Shown: positions 1-8,359, numbered from the stretch's first letter. The stretch: 42,495 nt of DNA from Bacteroidales bacterium (GCA_019038645.1 JAHOYT010000044.1:1-42495), one strand, 5' to 3'. A program made the numbers and translations. Notes: a model not told the origin generated them from the letters alone.

Positions 1-87
1 ATACAGATTAATTATAATTTCAATTAATTTTTTAAGTAAAATACATGATTTTTCTCATTATTTTCATATAAATATTATTTCTTGTTG

Positions 88-95
88 TAATTTTG
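88..95 (+). promoter_or_regulatory. Candidate -7 promoter element of the gamma-carbonic-anhydrase gene
   Basis: TAATTTTG matches the Bacteroidota -7 consensus TAnnTTTG and ends 28 bases before the ATG at 124, which leaves room for a short leader. I see no clear TTG at the -33 position, so this rests on the -7 box alone in an AT-rich background. Confidence 0.4.
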
Positions 96-123
96 TAAAA
101 AACACGTATACAGATACTTATTT

Positions 124-636
124 ATGGCATTAATTAAATCAGTAAGAGAGTTTACTCCGGAATTTGGAAACAATTGTTTTTTAGCAGAAAATTCGACTAT
201 TATTGGAGATGTTAAAACAGGAAATGATTGCAGTTTTTGGTTTAACTCGATTGTGAGAGGAGATGTAAATTCTATTCAAATAGGAAACAAGGTTAATATC
301 CAGGATGGTGCAATTTTACATTGTACGTATAATAAATCGAAAATATATTTAGGTGATAATGTATCTGTAGGGCACAATGCAATTATTCATGGTGCTACTA
401 TTAAAGACAATGTTTTAATAGGTATGGGAGCGATAATTATGGATAATGTTGAGATTGGAGAAAATTCTATAATAGCTGCCGGAGCTCTTGTTTTAGAGAA
501 TACAAAAATTGAACCCGGCAGTGTTTTCGGTGGTGTTCCTGCTAAAAAAATTAAATCTGTTGATAAAAGTAAAGTGAAAGAAATGATTGAAAAAATTGCA
601 AATAATTATTTGATGTATGCTAAATGGTATGAATAA
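124..636 (+). CDS. Gamma-carbonic anhydrase family / hexapeptide-repeat protein
   Basis: A 170-residue left-handed beta-helix protein. It shows the imperfect hexapeptide pattern (I/V-G-x-x-x-x) from about residue 22 to 135, followed by a C-terminal helix (about 145-170). Three histidines sit where the trimeric gamma-carbonic anhydrases hold their metal: H66 in ILHC, and H84 and H89 in the GHNAIIHG segment. Family members (YrdA/PaaY/CaiE type) are trimers. Some hydrate CO2 and many have unproven activity, so the substrate is uncertain. The gene is monocistronic in this window. Its TAA stop abuts the stop of convergent murI with no spacer. The ATG at 124 gives the usual family length and follows a -7 box at 88-95. 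Confidence 0.9.
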   Translation: MALIKSVREFTPEFGNNCFLAENSTIIGDVKTGNDCSFWFNSIVRGDVNSIQIGNKVNIQDGAILHCTYNKSKIYLGDNVSVGHNAIIHGATIKDNVLIGMGAIIMDNVEIGENSIIAAGALVLENTKIEPGSVFGGVPAKKIKSVDKSKVKEMIEKIANNYLMYAKWYE

Positions 637-1428
637 TTACAATTCGTAAATTTCATATTTTAAGTCTGTAATTTCTTTCAGCATATTTTTAAGGGTGTAC
701 GAATTTCCTGAAGAATAAAAACGATATTCCGGATTACTAAATTCCTTTTTTGTTAAATCATTCATTTCCAGAATCTTTTTTGTTTGTTGAACAACGGCTG
801 GTGCAGGGTCAATTATTCTTATATTTGGTGGCAATACTTCTGTTAAAACTTCTGTTAAAAAAGGAAAATGTGTACAGCCCAACACTAAATGATCTATATT
901 CTCATCAATTAAAGTTTTTACCAATGCCGCAAGATGACTTTTTGTTGATGGATCATTTATTAAACCTTTTTCCACGATATCAACAAGCTTATCGCCAACT
1001 TTAATATTTAATACTACATCCTTTGCATATTTCCTGCTTGTTTCGGTATACAATTTACCATTAAAGGTTCCTTCCGTTGCAAGCACCGCAATACTTTTTG
1101 TTTTCGAATTCAAAGCCGCTGGTTTTACTGCTGGTTCCATGCCAATAAATGGAACTGAGTATTTTGAGCGAAGAAAGTCAATTGCTGCAGCTGTTGCTGT
1201 ATTACAAGCAACAATAATGATTTTACAATTTTCAGAAATTAAAAAATCAACAACTTTTGATGCAAGTTGTATAATTTCTTCCTGTTTTCTTGGACCATAC
1301 GGACAATTAGCACTGTCGGCGTAATAAATAACGGATTCGTTCGGGAGGTCAGCAACAAGATCCTTCCAAACTGTAAGTCCTCCTATTCCCGAATCAAAAA
1401 CTCCAACAGGAAAATTATTTTTATCCAT
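637..1428 (-). CDS. murI: Glutamate racemase
   Basis: A 263-residue cytoplasmic enzyme that interconverts L- and D-glutamate for peptidoglycan stem peptides without a cofactor. The family signature is complete. FDSGIGGLTV lies at 11-20 with D12. The first catalytic cysteine is C75 in ACNTATA, and the second is C185 in GCTHFPF. Length is normal for bacterial MurI. It is the last gene of the minus-strand bamA/skp series, but a strong intrinsic terminator lies only five bases upstream of its ATG. Expression must therefore come from read-through or from a promoter inside the upstream ompH gene. The 3' end abuts the convergent gamma-carbonic-anhydrase gene. Confidence 0.97.
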   Translation of the reverse strand: MDKNNFPVGVFDSGIGGLTVWKDLVADLPNESVIYYADSANCPYGPRKQEEIIQLASKVVDFLISENCKIIIVACNTATAAAIDFLRSKYSVPFIGMEPAVKPAALNSKTKSIAVLATEGTFNGKLYTETSRKYAKDVVLNIKVGDKLVDIVEKGLINDPSTKSHLAALVKTLIDENIDHLVLGCTHFPFLTEVLTEVLPPNIRIIDPAPAVVQQTKKILEMNDLTKKEFSNPEYRFYSSGNSYTLKNMLKEITDLKYEIYEL

Positions 1429-1433
1429 AATAC

Positions 1434-1468
1434 AAAAAAAAGACCATCTTTAATTTATAAAGATGGTC
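1434..1468 (-). terminator. Intrinsic terminator between ompH and murI
   Basis: On the minus strand, a 9-bp perfect stem (arms 1442-1450 and 1460-1468, GACCATCTT/AAGATGGTC, extendable by two A-T pairs) is followed at once by eight T residues (the A run at 1434-1441). It should terminate transcription leaving the downstream end of ompH. It ends five bases before the murI start codon. Confidence 0.85.
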
Positions 1469-1490
1469 AAAAATAATTAAATATAAGGTA

Positions 1491-2003
1491 CTATTCTATA
1501 CCTAATTCTTTCTTTACTAACGGTAAAATATCTATACTTTTTTCAGAAAAGTATACTAAGCCACCCGCGCTAATATCAAACACATATGTAAATCCATTAG
1601 ATTTAGATACTTTCTCAATAGCAGCTTGTGCTTTATCCATTATCGGCTGAAAAAGTTCAGCTTCCTTCTGTTGCAGATCCTGCTGTGCAGTTTGCTGAAA
1701 GCCCTGAATACGCTGCTGCATTTCCTGAATTTCTGCTTCCTTAGATTGGCGAACCAGATCAGAATATGTTTCCTGCTTTTCAAGATAAACATTTACCTTA
1801 TTCTGATATTCAACCTGCATTGTTTCAATCTCTTTTTGCAGCAACTGACTATAACTTTGTAACTCAACACGAGCACTATCTCTCTCTGGCATTACAGAGA
1901 GTAGTTCTCCTGAATTAATGTGTCCGAATTTTAAATCCTGAGCAAATACTGTGGTTGCTGAAACCAACACACCTACTAATAATATTCCTAAAAACTTTTT
2001 CAT
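1491..2003 (-). CDS. OmpH/Skp-family periplasmic chaperone (copy 2)
   Basis: A 170-residue protein. The N-terminal signal peptide (1-21, ending VFA-Q) is followed by a short beta segment beginning FGHINSGELL. A long Gln/Glu/Lys-rich coiled coil covers about 45-125, and a C-terminal segment carries FTYVFDISAGGLVYF. This is the Skp architecture: a trimeric jellyfish-like holdase that carries unfolded outer-membrane proteins across the periplasm to the BAM complex. The gene lies 35 bp downstream of a second gene of the same length and family and is followed by an intrinsic terminator. Paired skp genes behind bamA are common in Bacteroidota. Confidence 0.9.
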   Translation of the reverse strand: MKKFLGILLVGVLVSATTVFAQDLKFGHINSGELLSVMPERDSARVELQSYSQLLQKEIETMQVEYQNKVNVYLEKQETYSDLVRQSKEAEIQEMQQRIQGFQQTAQQDLQQKEAELFQPIMDKAQAAIEKVSKSNGFTYVFDISAGGLVYFSEKSIDILPLVKKELGIE

Positions 2004-2038
2004 ATTTTTCTTTTTTAATTATATACAAATTTAAAAAA

Positions 2039-2551
2039 TTAATTCTTATAGCCTAACTTTTCTAATACTTCATCACTTTTATCAAATTTCGGATCGGTAA
2101 ACAATATAGTTGCGCCTATTGCTGTATCAAAAATAATTGCATAATTTCCTTTTTCTGCAATATCCTTAATTACATTATATATTTCGTCCTGAATAGGTTT
2201 TATCAACTCCTGTCTTTTAATAAACAACTCACCTTCTGGTCCAAAAAATCTATGCTGAAGTTCTTTAACTGCGTTTTCTCTGCCAGAAATTTCTGCTTCG
2301 CCTTGTTTGATCATTTCCTCAGTTAATAATATCTTTTCGGTATTAAAATCTCTTATCATTTTTTCAACTTCTGCATATCCGGCTTCAATTTCTTTTTGCC
2401 AGTCAAGTGACAGCTTGTTTAATTTATCCTGCGCTGCTTTATATGCCGGAATATTATTAAGGATATAATCCGAATCAACGAAAGCATATCTTTGCGCAAC
2501 TAATGTTGTTGAGAACAAAACAAATATTAATCCAAAAAGTAATTTTTTCAT
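2039..2551 (-). CDS. OmpH/Skp-family periplasmic chaperone (copy 1)
   Basis: A 170-residue OmpH-family protein with a signal peptide (about 1-19, ending LVA-Q), the characteristic YAFVDSDYIL start of the mature domain, a charged coiled-coil arm (about 35-125) and a closing segment with YAIIFDTAIGATILF. The predicted role is binding unfolded beta-barrel proteins in the periplasm. It starts 11 bp after the bamA stop codon, so it is almost surely co-transcribed with bamA, whose substrates it would deliver. It and its downstream neighbour are clearly paralogous, but the arms differ in composition: this one is richer in Glu/Lys, the other in Gln. Confidence 0.9.
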   Translation of the reverse strand: MKKLLFGLIFVLFSTTLVAQRYAFVDSDYILNNIPAYKAAQDKLNKLSLDWQKEIEAGYAEVEKMIRDFNTEKILLTEEMIKQGEAEISGRENAVKELQHRFFGPEGELFIKRQELIKPIQDEIYNVIKDIAEKGNYAIIFDTAIGATILFTDPKFDKSDEVLEKLGYKN

Positions 2552-2562
2552 AATTATTTGAT

Positions 2563-5184
2563 TTAAAACTGTTGTCCGATCACAAAATGAAACTGGCTGC
2601 CATGAGCATTCGGTTGATTCGCTATTTCATCAAATCCATATCCCCAGTCAACACCTAATAGTCCAAACATTGGCAAAAATGCTCTAACTCCAATACCTGC
2701 TGATCTTTTAATTCTAAACGGGTTAAAATTATTAAAATCTGTCCATGCATTTCCTGCCTCAACAAATCCCAGTACATAAACTACTGCCTGCGGTTTCAGT
2801 GAAATGGGGTATCTTAGTTCAAAATTAATTTTCTCGTATATATTTCCTGCATCAGATCCTCTGGTATCTTTTGGTGTTATTGATCCATTTTCATAACCAC
2901 GTAATCCAATAGTTTCCACTCCATACAAACTATATCCAGAGAGGCCATCTCCTCCTAAATCAAATCTTCCAAATGGTGTATATCCAATATCCTTGTTATA
3001 ATAACCTAAATAACCAAATTCTGTATTTGCCGCCAACACCATGTCATCCCAAATTTTCAAAAACCATTTTCCGTTAAATTTCCATTTATGATATTCAGCC
3101 CATTTATATTTTACCGCGTTTTCTCTGTCATAAATTTCGGCATTTATATAATCCACTTTATCTTGATCATCTGCTGCTTCCCAAACAACCTGATCAACAC
3201 TATTAATAACATCCTGCTCTGCAATAGCTTTTTCATCAGCAGTCAGTTGCCAGAAATTGTCTTCTTTGAATAACGAATACGGTGGTGTTAACTGTATGGT
3301 TAAAGCGAAAGATGAACCCGCTCTAGGGTAAATAGGTGCATCTACTGAACTTCTTGCAAAAGTTGTAGAAATACTAAAATTATTAGCTGCTCCATCATTA
3401 ACAATAAATCCGGCCCAATCATTTAGGTCATACCTTTGGTAATTAATAGAATTGGAAAGTGTAAAATAGTCATCGGGTTGTTTAAGTCTTTGTCCTAATC
3501 CAATCGAAATCCCTATCACTTTCATATACTCTTCACCAACCTGATAAAATATATCTGTTCTTTTTTGTACAGAATAATAAGCTGTTACAGAAAAAGAATT
3601 TGGTTTTTTTCCACCCATCCATGGCTCTACAAAACTTACACTATAGGTTGAATAATATTTCCCATTTGTCTGAGCACGAAGCGATAAAGTCTGACCATCA
3701 CCTGAAGGAATTGGTCTCCATGCACCTTTTTTAAACATATTTTCGGCCGAAAAGTTACTAAATCGAACACCCAGTGTTCCTACAAACATATTAGCTCCCC
3801 ATCCACCTGAAATCTCAAGCATATCAGTAGATTTTTCAACCATAGTATAATCGAGGTCAACTAAACTTTCAGCCTGATTAACGTTTACAGGTTCTATTCC
3901 AAACTGTTCAGGATCAAAAAACCCAAGCTGTGCCAGTTCTCTCTGAGATCTTACTATGTCTGACTTACTAAACAAATCACCAGGCCTCGTTTTTAGCTCA
4001 CGCCTGATAACATGCTCATTTGTTTTGGTATTGCCATTAATGTTTATTTTGTTAAGTCTAACCCTTTCTCCCTCAAATATTCGCATCTGAATATCTACTG
4101 AATCATTTTCTATATTAGAAATTACGGGAGAAACATTGAAGAACAAATACCCGTAATCCAGATATAAGTTACTTACAGCATCTTCGTCATAATTTAATCT
4201 TTCTGTTATTAATTCCGGATCATACGGTTCTCCTTTATTTATTTTTAAGGCCAAATCCAATAATTCAGACTTATATCTGGTGTTACCAACCCAATTTATA
4301 TCTCTTAAAAAATATTGGTTTCCTTCTGTAATATTAATTTTAATACCTATTCTCTTATTGCTGATTGTGTAAATACTGTCAGATAAAATTTCAACATCTC
4401 TGTATCCAAGTGAATTATATTTTTTTATAATATTTACTTTATCCTCTGCATATAAATCTTCCATAAATTTTGAGGGAGCAAAAATATTCAGGTTTTTCTT
4501 TTTTGTTTTCTTCATAACCCTTCTCAACTTCCCCATTTTGAAAACAGTATTCCCTTCAAAATCTATTTCCTTAATTTTAATTTTTTCGCCCTTATCAATA
4601 TAAATGTTAAGTTTAATACTATTTAATCCAACTAAAGTGTCATTAATCTGCACAATATCAATCTTTGCATTTAAATACTTTTTGTTATACATGTACTCTT
4701 TAATAACTCTTTCCGTATTATTAACAAGATTTTCTGTAACCTGCATTCCTCTTTTCAACTCCAGGTCTTCTTTTATATCATTAACTTTACCCTTATTTAA
4801 TCCAAATATTTCCAGATCTGATAATCGATGTCTTTCCTGAAGAAAAATAGCAAGATTAATACTATCACCTACGATTTCGGTTACAGAGACTTTTACATCT
4901 GTAAACAGGCCCTGATCCCACAATTTTTGAATTGCATCTGTTATATTATCTCCTGGTACTGTAATTTCTCTCCCTATATTCAGCCCAGAGAGACTAATTA
5001 TAATATTTTTATCGAGGTATTTTATTCCTGAAACCTGAACGTCTTTAATTATATAATCCTGTGATTTTTTATAATCGATAACAGGCATTAAGCTATAATC
5101 TGTTTCCTGAGCAAACACTAATGAAACAAATAAAACTAAAAATATACTATACGAGAGTTTTCTTAACATTCTTTTAAAATCCAT
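2563..5184 (-). CDS. bamA: Outer-membrane protein assembly factor BamA
   Basis: An 873-residue Omp85 protein and the central insertase of the BAM complex. A signal peptide (to about residue 25, ending VFA-Q) is followed by a series of POTRA domains to about residue 420, then a C-terminal 16-strand-type barrel. The barrel carries LRGYENG, equivalent to the conserved VRGF motif of loop 6, and the chain ends in aromatic F (GQQF). An initiator at M1 or M6 is possible; M6 gives the more compact signal peptide. A polar, helix-prone stretch at about 645-690 sits in a loop between barrel strands. The gene lies 8 bp after uppS and 11 bp before the first skp gene, within the envelope operon. Confidence 0.96.
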   Translation of the reverse strand: MDFKRMLRKLSYSIFLVLFVSLVFAQETDYSLMPVIDYKKSQDYIIKDVQVSGIKYLDKNIIISLSGLNIGREITVPGDNITDAIQKLWDQGLFTDVKVSVTEIVGDSINLAIFLQERHRLSDLEIFGLNKGKVNDIKEDLELKRGMQVTENLVNNTERVIKEYMYNKKYLNAKIDIVQINDTLVGLNSIKLNIYIDKGEKIKIKEIDFEGNTVFKMGKLRRVMKKTKKKNLNIFAPSKFMEDLYAEDKVNIIKKYNSLGYRDVEILSDSIYTISNKRIGIKINITEGNQYFLRDINWVGNTRYKSELLDLALKINKGEPYDPELITERLNYDEDAVSNLYLDYGYLFFNVSPVISNIENDSVDIQMRIFEGERVRLNKININGNTKTNEHVIRRELKTRPGDLFSKSDIVRSQRELAQLGFFDPEQFGIEPVNVNQAESLVDLDYTMVEKSTDMLEISGGWGANMFVGTLGVRFSNFSAENMFKKGAWRPIPSGDGQTLSLRAQTNGKYYSTYSVSFVEPWMGGKKPNSFSVTAYYSVQKRTDIFYQVGEEYMKVIGISIGLGQRLKQPDDYFTLSNSINYQRYDLNDWAGFIVNDGAANNFSISTTFARSSVDAPIYPRAGSSFALTIQLTPPYSLFKEDNFWQLTADEKAIAEQDVINSVDQVVWEAADDQDKVDYINAEIYDRENAVKYKWAEYHKWKFNGKWFLKIWDDMVLAANTEFGYLGYYNKDIGYTPFGRFDLGGDGLSGYSLYGVETIGLRGYENGSITPKDTRGSDAGNIYEKINFELRYPISLKPQAVVYVLGFVEAGNAWTDFNNFNPFRIKRSAGIGVRAFLPMFGLLGVDWGYGFDEIANQPNAHGSQFHFVIGQQF

Positions 5185-5192
5185 TTTTTAAA

Positions 5193-5936
5193 CTACTTTT
5201 TTAATTGTTCACTTGTTTTTCCAAAGCGTCTTTCTCTTTGCTGATAATTTATTATTGCGTTAAACAAGTCATTACGTCTGAAATCAGGCCATAATACATC
5301 AGTAAAATACAATTCAGAATAAGCTATCTGCCATATCAAAAAATTACTAATTCGGTACTCTCCACTTGTTCTCACAAGCAAGTCCGGATCCGGAATATCT
5401 TTGGTATTTAAATATTTTTCAAAAAAATCATTATTGATTTCATTAATATTAACATCCATTTTTTTAGTGTCGGAAATGATATTTTTAACTGCATTAACAA
5501 TCTCCCATCGTGCACTGTAATTTAATGCTAATACTAGTTTCAATCCTTTATTAACTGATGTTTTTTCAATTAATGCATTCAATTTCTCATTTACATTTTT
5601 TGGTAAACCATCAGTATCACCAATTGTCATTAAACGAACATTATTTTTTATTAGTGTATCAGTTTCTGAATTTATTGAAGTAATAAGAAGTGTCATTAAG
5701 GCATCTACTTCCTGTTTTGGTCTGTTCCAGTTTTCTGTTGAAAAAGCATATAAGGTAAGATATTGTAAGCCCAACTCTCCGGCTCCCTCAACTGTATCGC
5801 GAACAGCTTTAACTCCATTTTTATGACCAAATATGCGCTGATTTCCTTTTTTCTGAGCCCACCTGCCATTCCCATCCATTATAATAGCTACATGTTCCGG
5901 CAGATTATTTTTGTCGATCTTTTCCTTTAAATCCAT
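5193..5936 (-). CDS. uppS: Undecaprenyl diphosphate synthase (cis-prenyltransferase)
   Basis: A 247-residue cytosolic or membrane-associated enzyme that extends farnesyl diphosphate with isopentenyl diphosphate units to make the C55 lipid carrier used for peptidoglycan and O-antigen. The signatures are HVAIIMDGNGRWA, with the Mg-binding D21 in MDGNGRW, FSTENW near residue 66, and DLLVRTSGEYRISNF with the diphosphate-binding Arg and Ser residues near the C-terminus. Length matches the family. It lies 3 bp after the PorG-like gene and 8 bp before bamA, so the operon couples lipid-carrier supply with outer-membrane assembly. This arrangement recurs in Bacteroidota. Confidence 0.96.
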   Translation of the reverse strand: MDLKEKIDKNNLPEHVAIIMDGNGRWAQKKGNQRIFGHKNGVKAVRDTVEGAGELGLQYLTLYAFSTENWNRPKQEVDALMTLLITSINSETDTLIKNNVRLMTIGDTDGLPKNVNEKLNALIEKTSVNKGLKLVLALNYSARWEIVNAVKNIISDTKKMDVNINEINNDFFEKYLNTKDIPDPDLLVRTSGEYRISNFLIWQIAYSELYFTDVLWPDFRRNDLFNAIINYQQRERRFGKTSEQLKK

Positions 5937-5939
5937 TTC

Positions 5940-6611
5940 CTATTTATAATACGTCGGACAATCTATCTTATCTCTAAACAATTTATAAGTAACAAATACA
6001 CCACAAAGTGAATACCAGTCATCATTATGAATTACCGGAGTATTGTCCACATCCTGTACATTTAATACACCGTCAATTTCATCGGTGAATGTTTTCCTGT
6101 AACTCCACTCCAAGCCTAAAGTTAAGCGCTCAAAGATATTATATTTAATTCCTAATCCAAAAGGAATTGTAACCGGATTTTCAAAACCTTCTGAGCTAAA
6201 CAGAAAATTTCCTCCAATCCCAATAAACATATACGGTGCAAACCTATTTTTATTCTTTTTAATATACCCGGAACTCGTATATGGCAGAAAACTAAATTCA
6301 ATCGATGCTGAAAGATCTATAAAGCTTGTAGAAAACGATGCTCCTCTTAACTGATTTTCTATTTCACTAAAATCATAATCGCTTCCGCCTAATTTCCCAT
6401 AAAACCCTTTTACTCTGGTTGAGAGATAGTTATTAAGATTATACTTAACGATTATTCCATATGTCATGGAAGGTGAGTAAAACAATCTTGAATTATTAAT
6501 ATCACCCTGATAATAAGAGGTCCCGAGAGTTATTCCTAATTCAGTTCTGCTTTGACTAATTAATAAATTCGTTGAAAAAAGTAACAGAAACAGTAATAAA
6601 TTTCTTTTCAT
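5940..6611 (-). CDS. DUF6089/PorG-like outer-membrane beta-barrel protein
   Basis: A 223-residue secreted protein with a signal peptide (1-19, ending LIS-Q) and then a small barrel of alternating strands, starting ELGITLGTSYYQGDI. The C-terminus (DDWYSLCGVFVTYKLF, then a final CPTYYK) resembles the DUF6089/PorG family as I know it. PorG is an outer-membrane component of the type IX secretion system in Porphyromonas, and its homologues usually lie next to uppS and bamA, as here. Assignment to the family is fairly secure. A role in type IX secretion is inferred from homology and position, and no other type IX component is seen in this window. Confidence 0.75.
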   Translation of the reverse strand: MKRNLLLFLLLFSTNLLISQSRTELGITLGTSYYQGDINNSRLFYSPSMTYGIIVKYNLNNYLSTRVKGFYGKLGGSDYDFSEIENQLRGASFSTSFIDLSASIEFSFLPYTSSGYIKKNKNRFAPYMFIGIGGNFLFSSEGFENPVTIPFGLGIKYNIFERLTLGLEWSYRKTFTDEIDGVLNVQDVDNTPVIHNDDWYSLCGVFVTYKLFRDKIDCPTYYK

Positions 6612-6617
6612 ATTATT

Positions 6618-7364
6618 CTAAAATCGATATTTTTTACGCTTTATCCTCTTAATTTTAGTTGAAACGTTTATTACCGTAAAATAGTATATATCTTTTGAAT
6701 CTGAATTTTCTGGTGTAAACCCATCTATGAAATCGGTAGTAGTAAATCTTCCTCCAAGCTCTAATCCAATATTTGTTGCTGCTGATAAAGGATATTTTAA
6801 TCCAAGCCCGACAGGAAAAGCTAATGCTAAGTTTTTATTATCAACAAATCTTGAACTTCCGTCAAAACTGTCTAATGCTTTTGGTTTAGACATAACTCCC
6901 CCGATCCCCATAAATATATATAAATTAATGCCTGTGTTAAATTTATGCAATTTACCACGCATAGACATTTTATTATATGTTGCCATCTGTTTTTCCTTAG
7001 TTATATGGAATTCGATGTGCCCATTTAATTCTAACATATTTGTTGTAAATGAATAATTTCTTGATTCATTTATTGACTTAACATCAGATCCATGAATATT
7101 AGCATAGGAAAGATTTGCTTTTACCGAAAAACGTTCATATAGTTTATAGCGATATCCAATAGCAAGAACAGGTCTTGAATAAGCTATATCAAAGTCGGCA
7201 AAGCCAGAGGCACCAACATTAGACGCACCTCCAATATCTCCAAAATAATTAACTATACCGATTCCATACATATATTCCGATCGCGACAATTTCCATTTTT
7301 GCGAAAAACCCAATATTGGAATAAGCAATAAACTAAAGAGTATTACGTATTTAAATAATTTCAT
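6618..7364 (-). CDS. Outer-membrane beta-barrel protein, related to the PorG-like neighbour
   Basis: A 248-residue protein with a signal peptide (about 1-21, ending GFS-Q), then YMYGIGIVNYFGDIGG, the same opening pattern (x-G-x-x-x-Y-x-G-D-I) as its downstream neighbour. It also shares the pattern of a pair of barrel strands around a central FMGIGG segment (about 150-157). The C-terminus is basic (KRIKRKKYRF). It is probably a diverged paralogue of the PorG-like gene 6 bp downstream and probably co-transcribed with it. No function can be assigned from sequence. It could be a second subunit of the same envelope machine or simply a duplicated barrel. Confidence 0.65.
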   Translation of the reverse strand: MKLFKYVILFSLLLIPILGFSQKWKLSRSEYMYGIGIVNYFGDIGGASNVGASGFADFDIAYSRPVLAIGYRYKLYERFSVKANLSYANIHGSDVKSINESRNYSFTTNMLELNGHIEFHITKEKQMATYNKMSMRGKLHKFNTGINLYIFMGIGGVMSKPKALDSFDGSSRFVDNKNLALAFPVGLGLKYPLSAATNIGLELGGRFTTTDFIDGFTPENSDSKDIYYFTVINVSTKIKRIKRKKYRF

Positions 7365-7383
7365 CTAAATTAATCTATATATA

Positions 7384-7391
7384 CAAAGTTA
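7384..7391 (-). promoter_or_regulatory. Candidate -7 promoter element for the porG-uppS-bamA-skp operon
   Basis: CAAAGTTA on the plus strand reads TAACTTTG on the minus strand, matching TAnnTTTG. It ends 19 bases upstream of the ATG of the first barrel gene (7364), in the only sizeable gap (115 bp) of the envelope series. No TTG at the expected -33 distance was found. Confidence 0.4.
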
Positions 7392-7479
7392 TCTTTTTTT
7401 AGATAAAAATTATAATAACCAAATTATTTTCAACTTTTTAAGTCCAATATTAAACGTTCTAAGTACAAATTTGTTTTAC

Positions 7480-8358
7480 TTAATTTCTTTTATCAGCTCC
7501 CCACATCAGTTTATTTCTTAATGTTTTATAGAAACTGGTGTTATTTAATTTAAGCAATTTGATTTTAAACTCTGCCTTGCTGACAATTATTTCCTCTGTG
7601 TTTTTTATCATAACAGATCTATGATCCAATGATGTAATATAATTTAAAGCCCTGTTATCGAATTTTAATTGCACTTTACATGCATCAGGAATAACTATTG
7701 GCCTTACAGTAAGATTGTGCGGTGATATGGGAGAAAGGATGAAATTCCCGGAATCAGGGATGACAATTGGCCCACCAACGCTTAACGAGTAGGCAGTTGA
7801 TCCTGTAGGAGTAGAAATTAGCAAACCATCGGCCCAGTATGAATTGAGAAATTCGCCATCAACATATACATGAATTGTAATCATCTCAGAATCTATTTTC
7901 TGAACAGTTATTTCATTTAAGCAATACGGAAATTCCTTAAATAAATCGGATCCTGATTCAAATTTCAGAAGAGTCCTTTCTTCAAGAGTATAGTTTTTTG
8001 AAAAAATATCTTTCAAAGCAGATTCTATTTCATCCTTGGCAATACTCGCCAGAAATCCAAGTTTTCCTGTATTAATACCAACAATTGGGATGTTTGAATC
8101 CCTCACAATAGTTGTGGCCTCCAGGATTGTACCATCGCCTCCAATACTAAATAGTAAATCTACATTATTGTGTATTTCGTGTTGTTTTGAAAAAACCGAA
8201 ATAGCCTTCCCTTTATAATCAATCTGCTTTACAAGAAACTTATAAAAATCTTCGTAAATAATCGTTTCTACATTATTCTGCTCCAGTATCCTAAAGAATC
8301 TCTTTATGTAGTCATTAAATCCTTTATCAAAATTACGCCCGTATATTGCTACTTTCAT
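7480..8358 (-). CDS. nadK: NAD kinase
   Basis: A 292-residue cytoplasmic kinase that phosphorylates NAD to NADP. It has the diagnostic GGDGT at 73-77 (catalytic D75), followed by the GINTGKLGFLA block, and a second domain containing DGLLISTPTGSTAYSLSVGG, the NAD-binding segment of the family. Length is normal. The gene lies one base before the stop of the upstream BamA-like gene and is separated by 115 bp from the downstream barrel gene. It is therefore probably the last gene of the CBS-BamA-like-nadK subset and precedes a new promoter. Confidence 0.97.
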   Translation of the reverse strand: MKVAIYGRNFDKGFNDYIKRFFRILEQNNVETIIYEDFYKFLVKQIDYKGKAISVFSKQHEIHNNVDLLFSIGGDGTILEATTIVRDSNIPIVGINTGKLGFLASIAKDEIESALKDIFSKNYTLEERTLLKFESGSDLFKEFPYCLNEITVQKIDSEMITIHVYVDGEFLNSYWADGLLISTPTGSTAYSLSVGGPIVIPDSGNFILSPISPHNLTVRPIVIPDACKVQLKFDNRALNYITSLDHRSVMIKNTEEIIVSKAEFKIKLLKLNNTSFYKTLRNKLMWGADKRN

Positions 8359-8359
8359 A

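Noticed and set aside
6727-7056. 109-codon open frame on the plus strand opposite the barrel gene
   Set aside because: Fully antisense to a secreted barrel protein with a good signal peptide. No own promoter box or motif.
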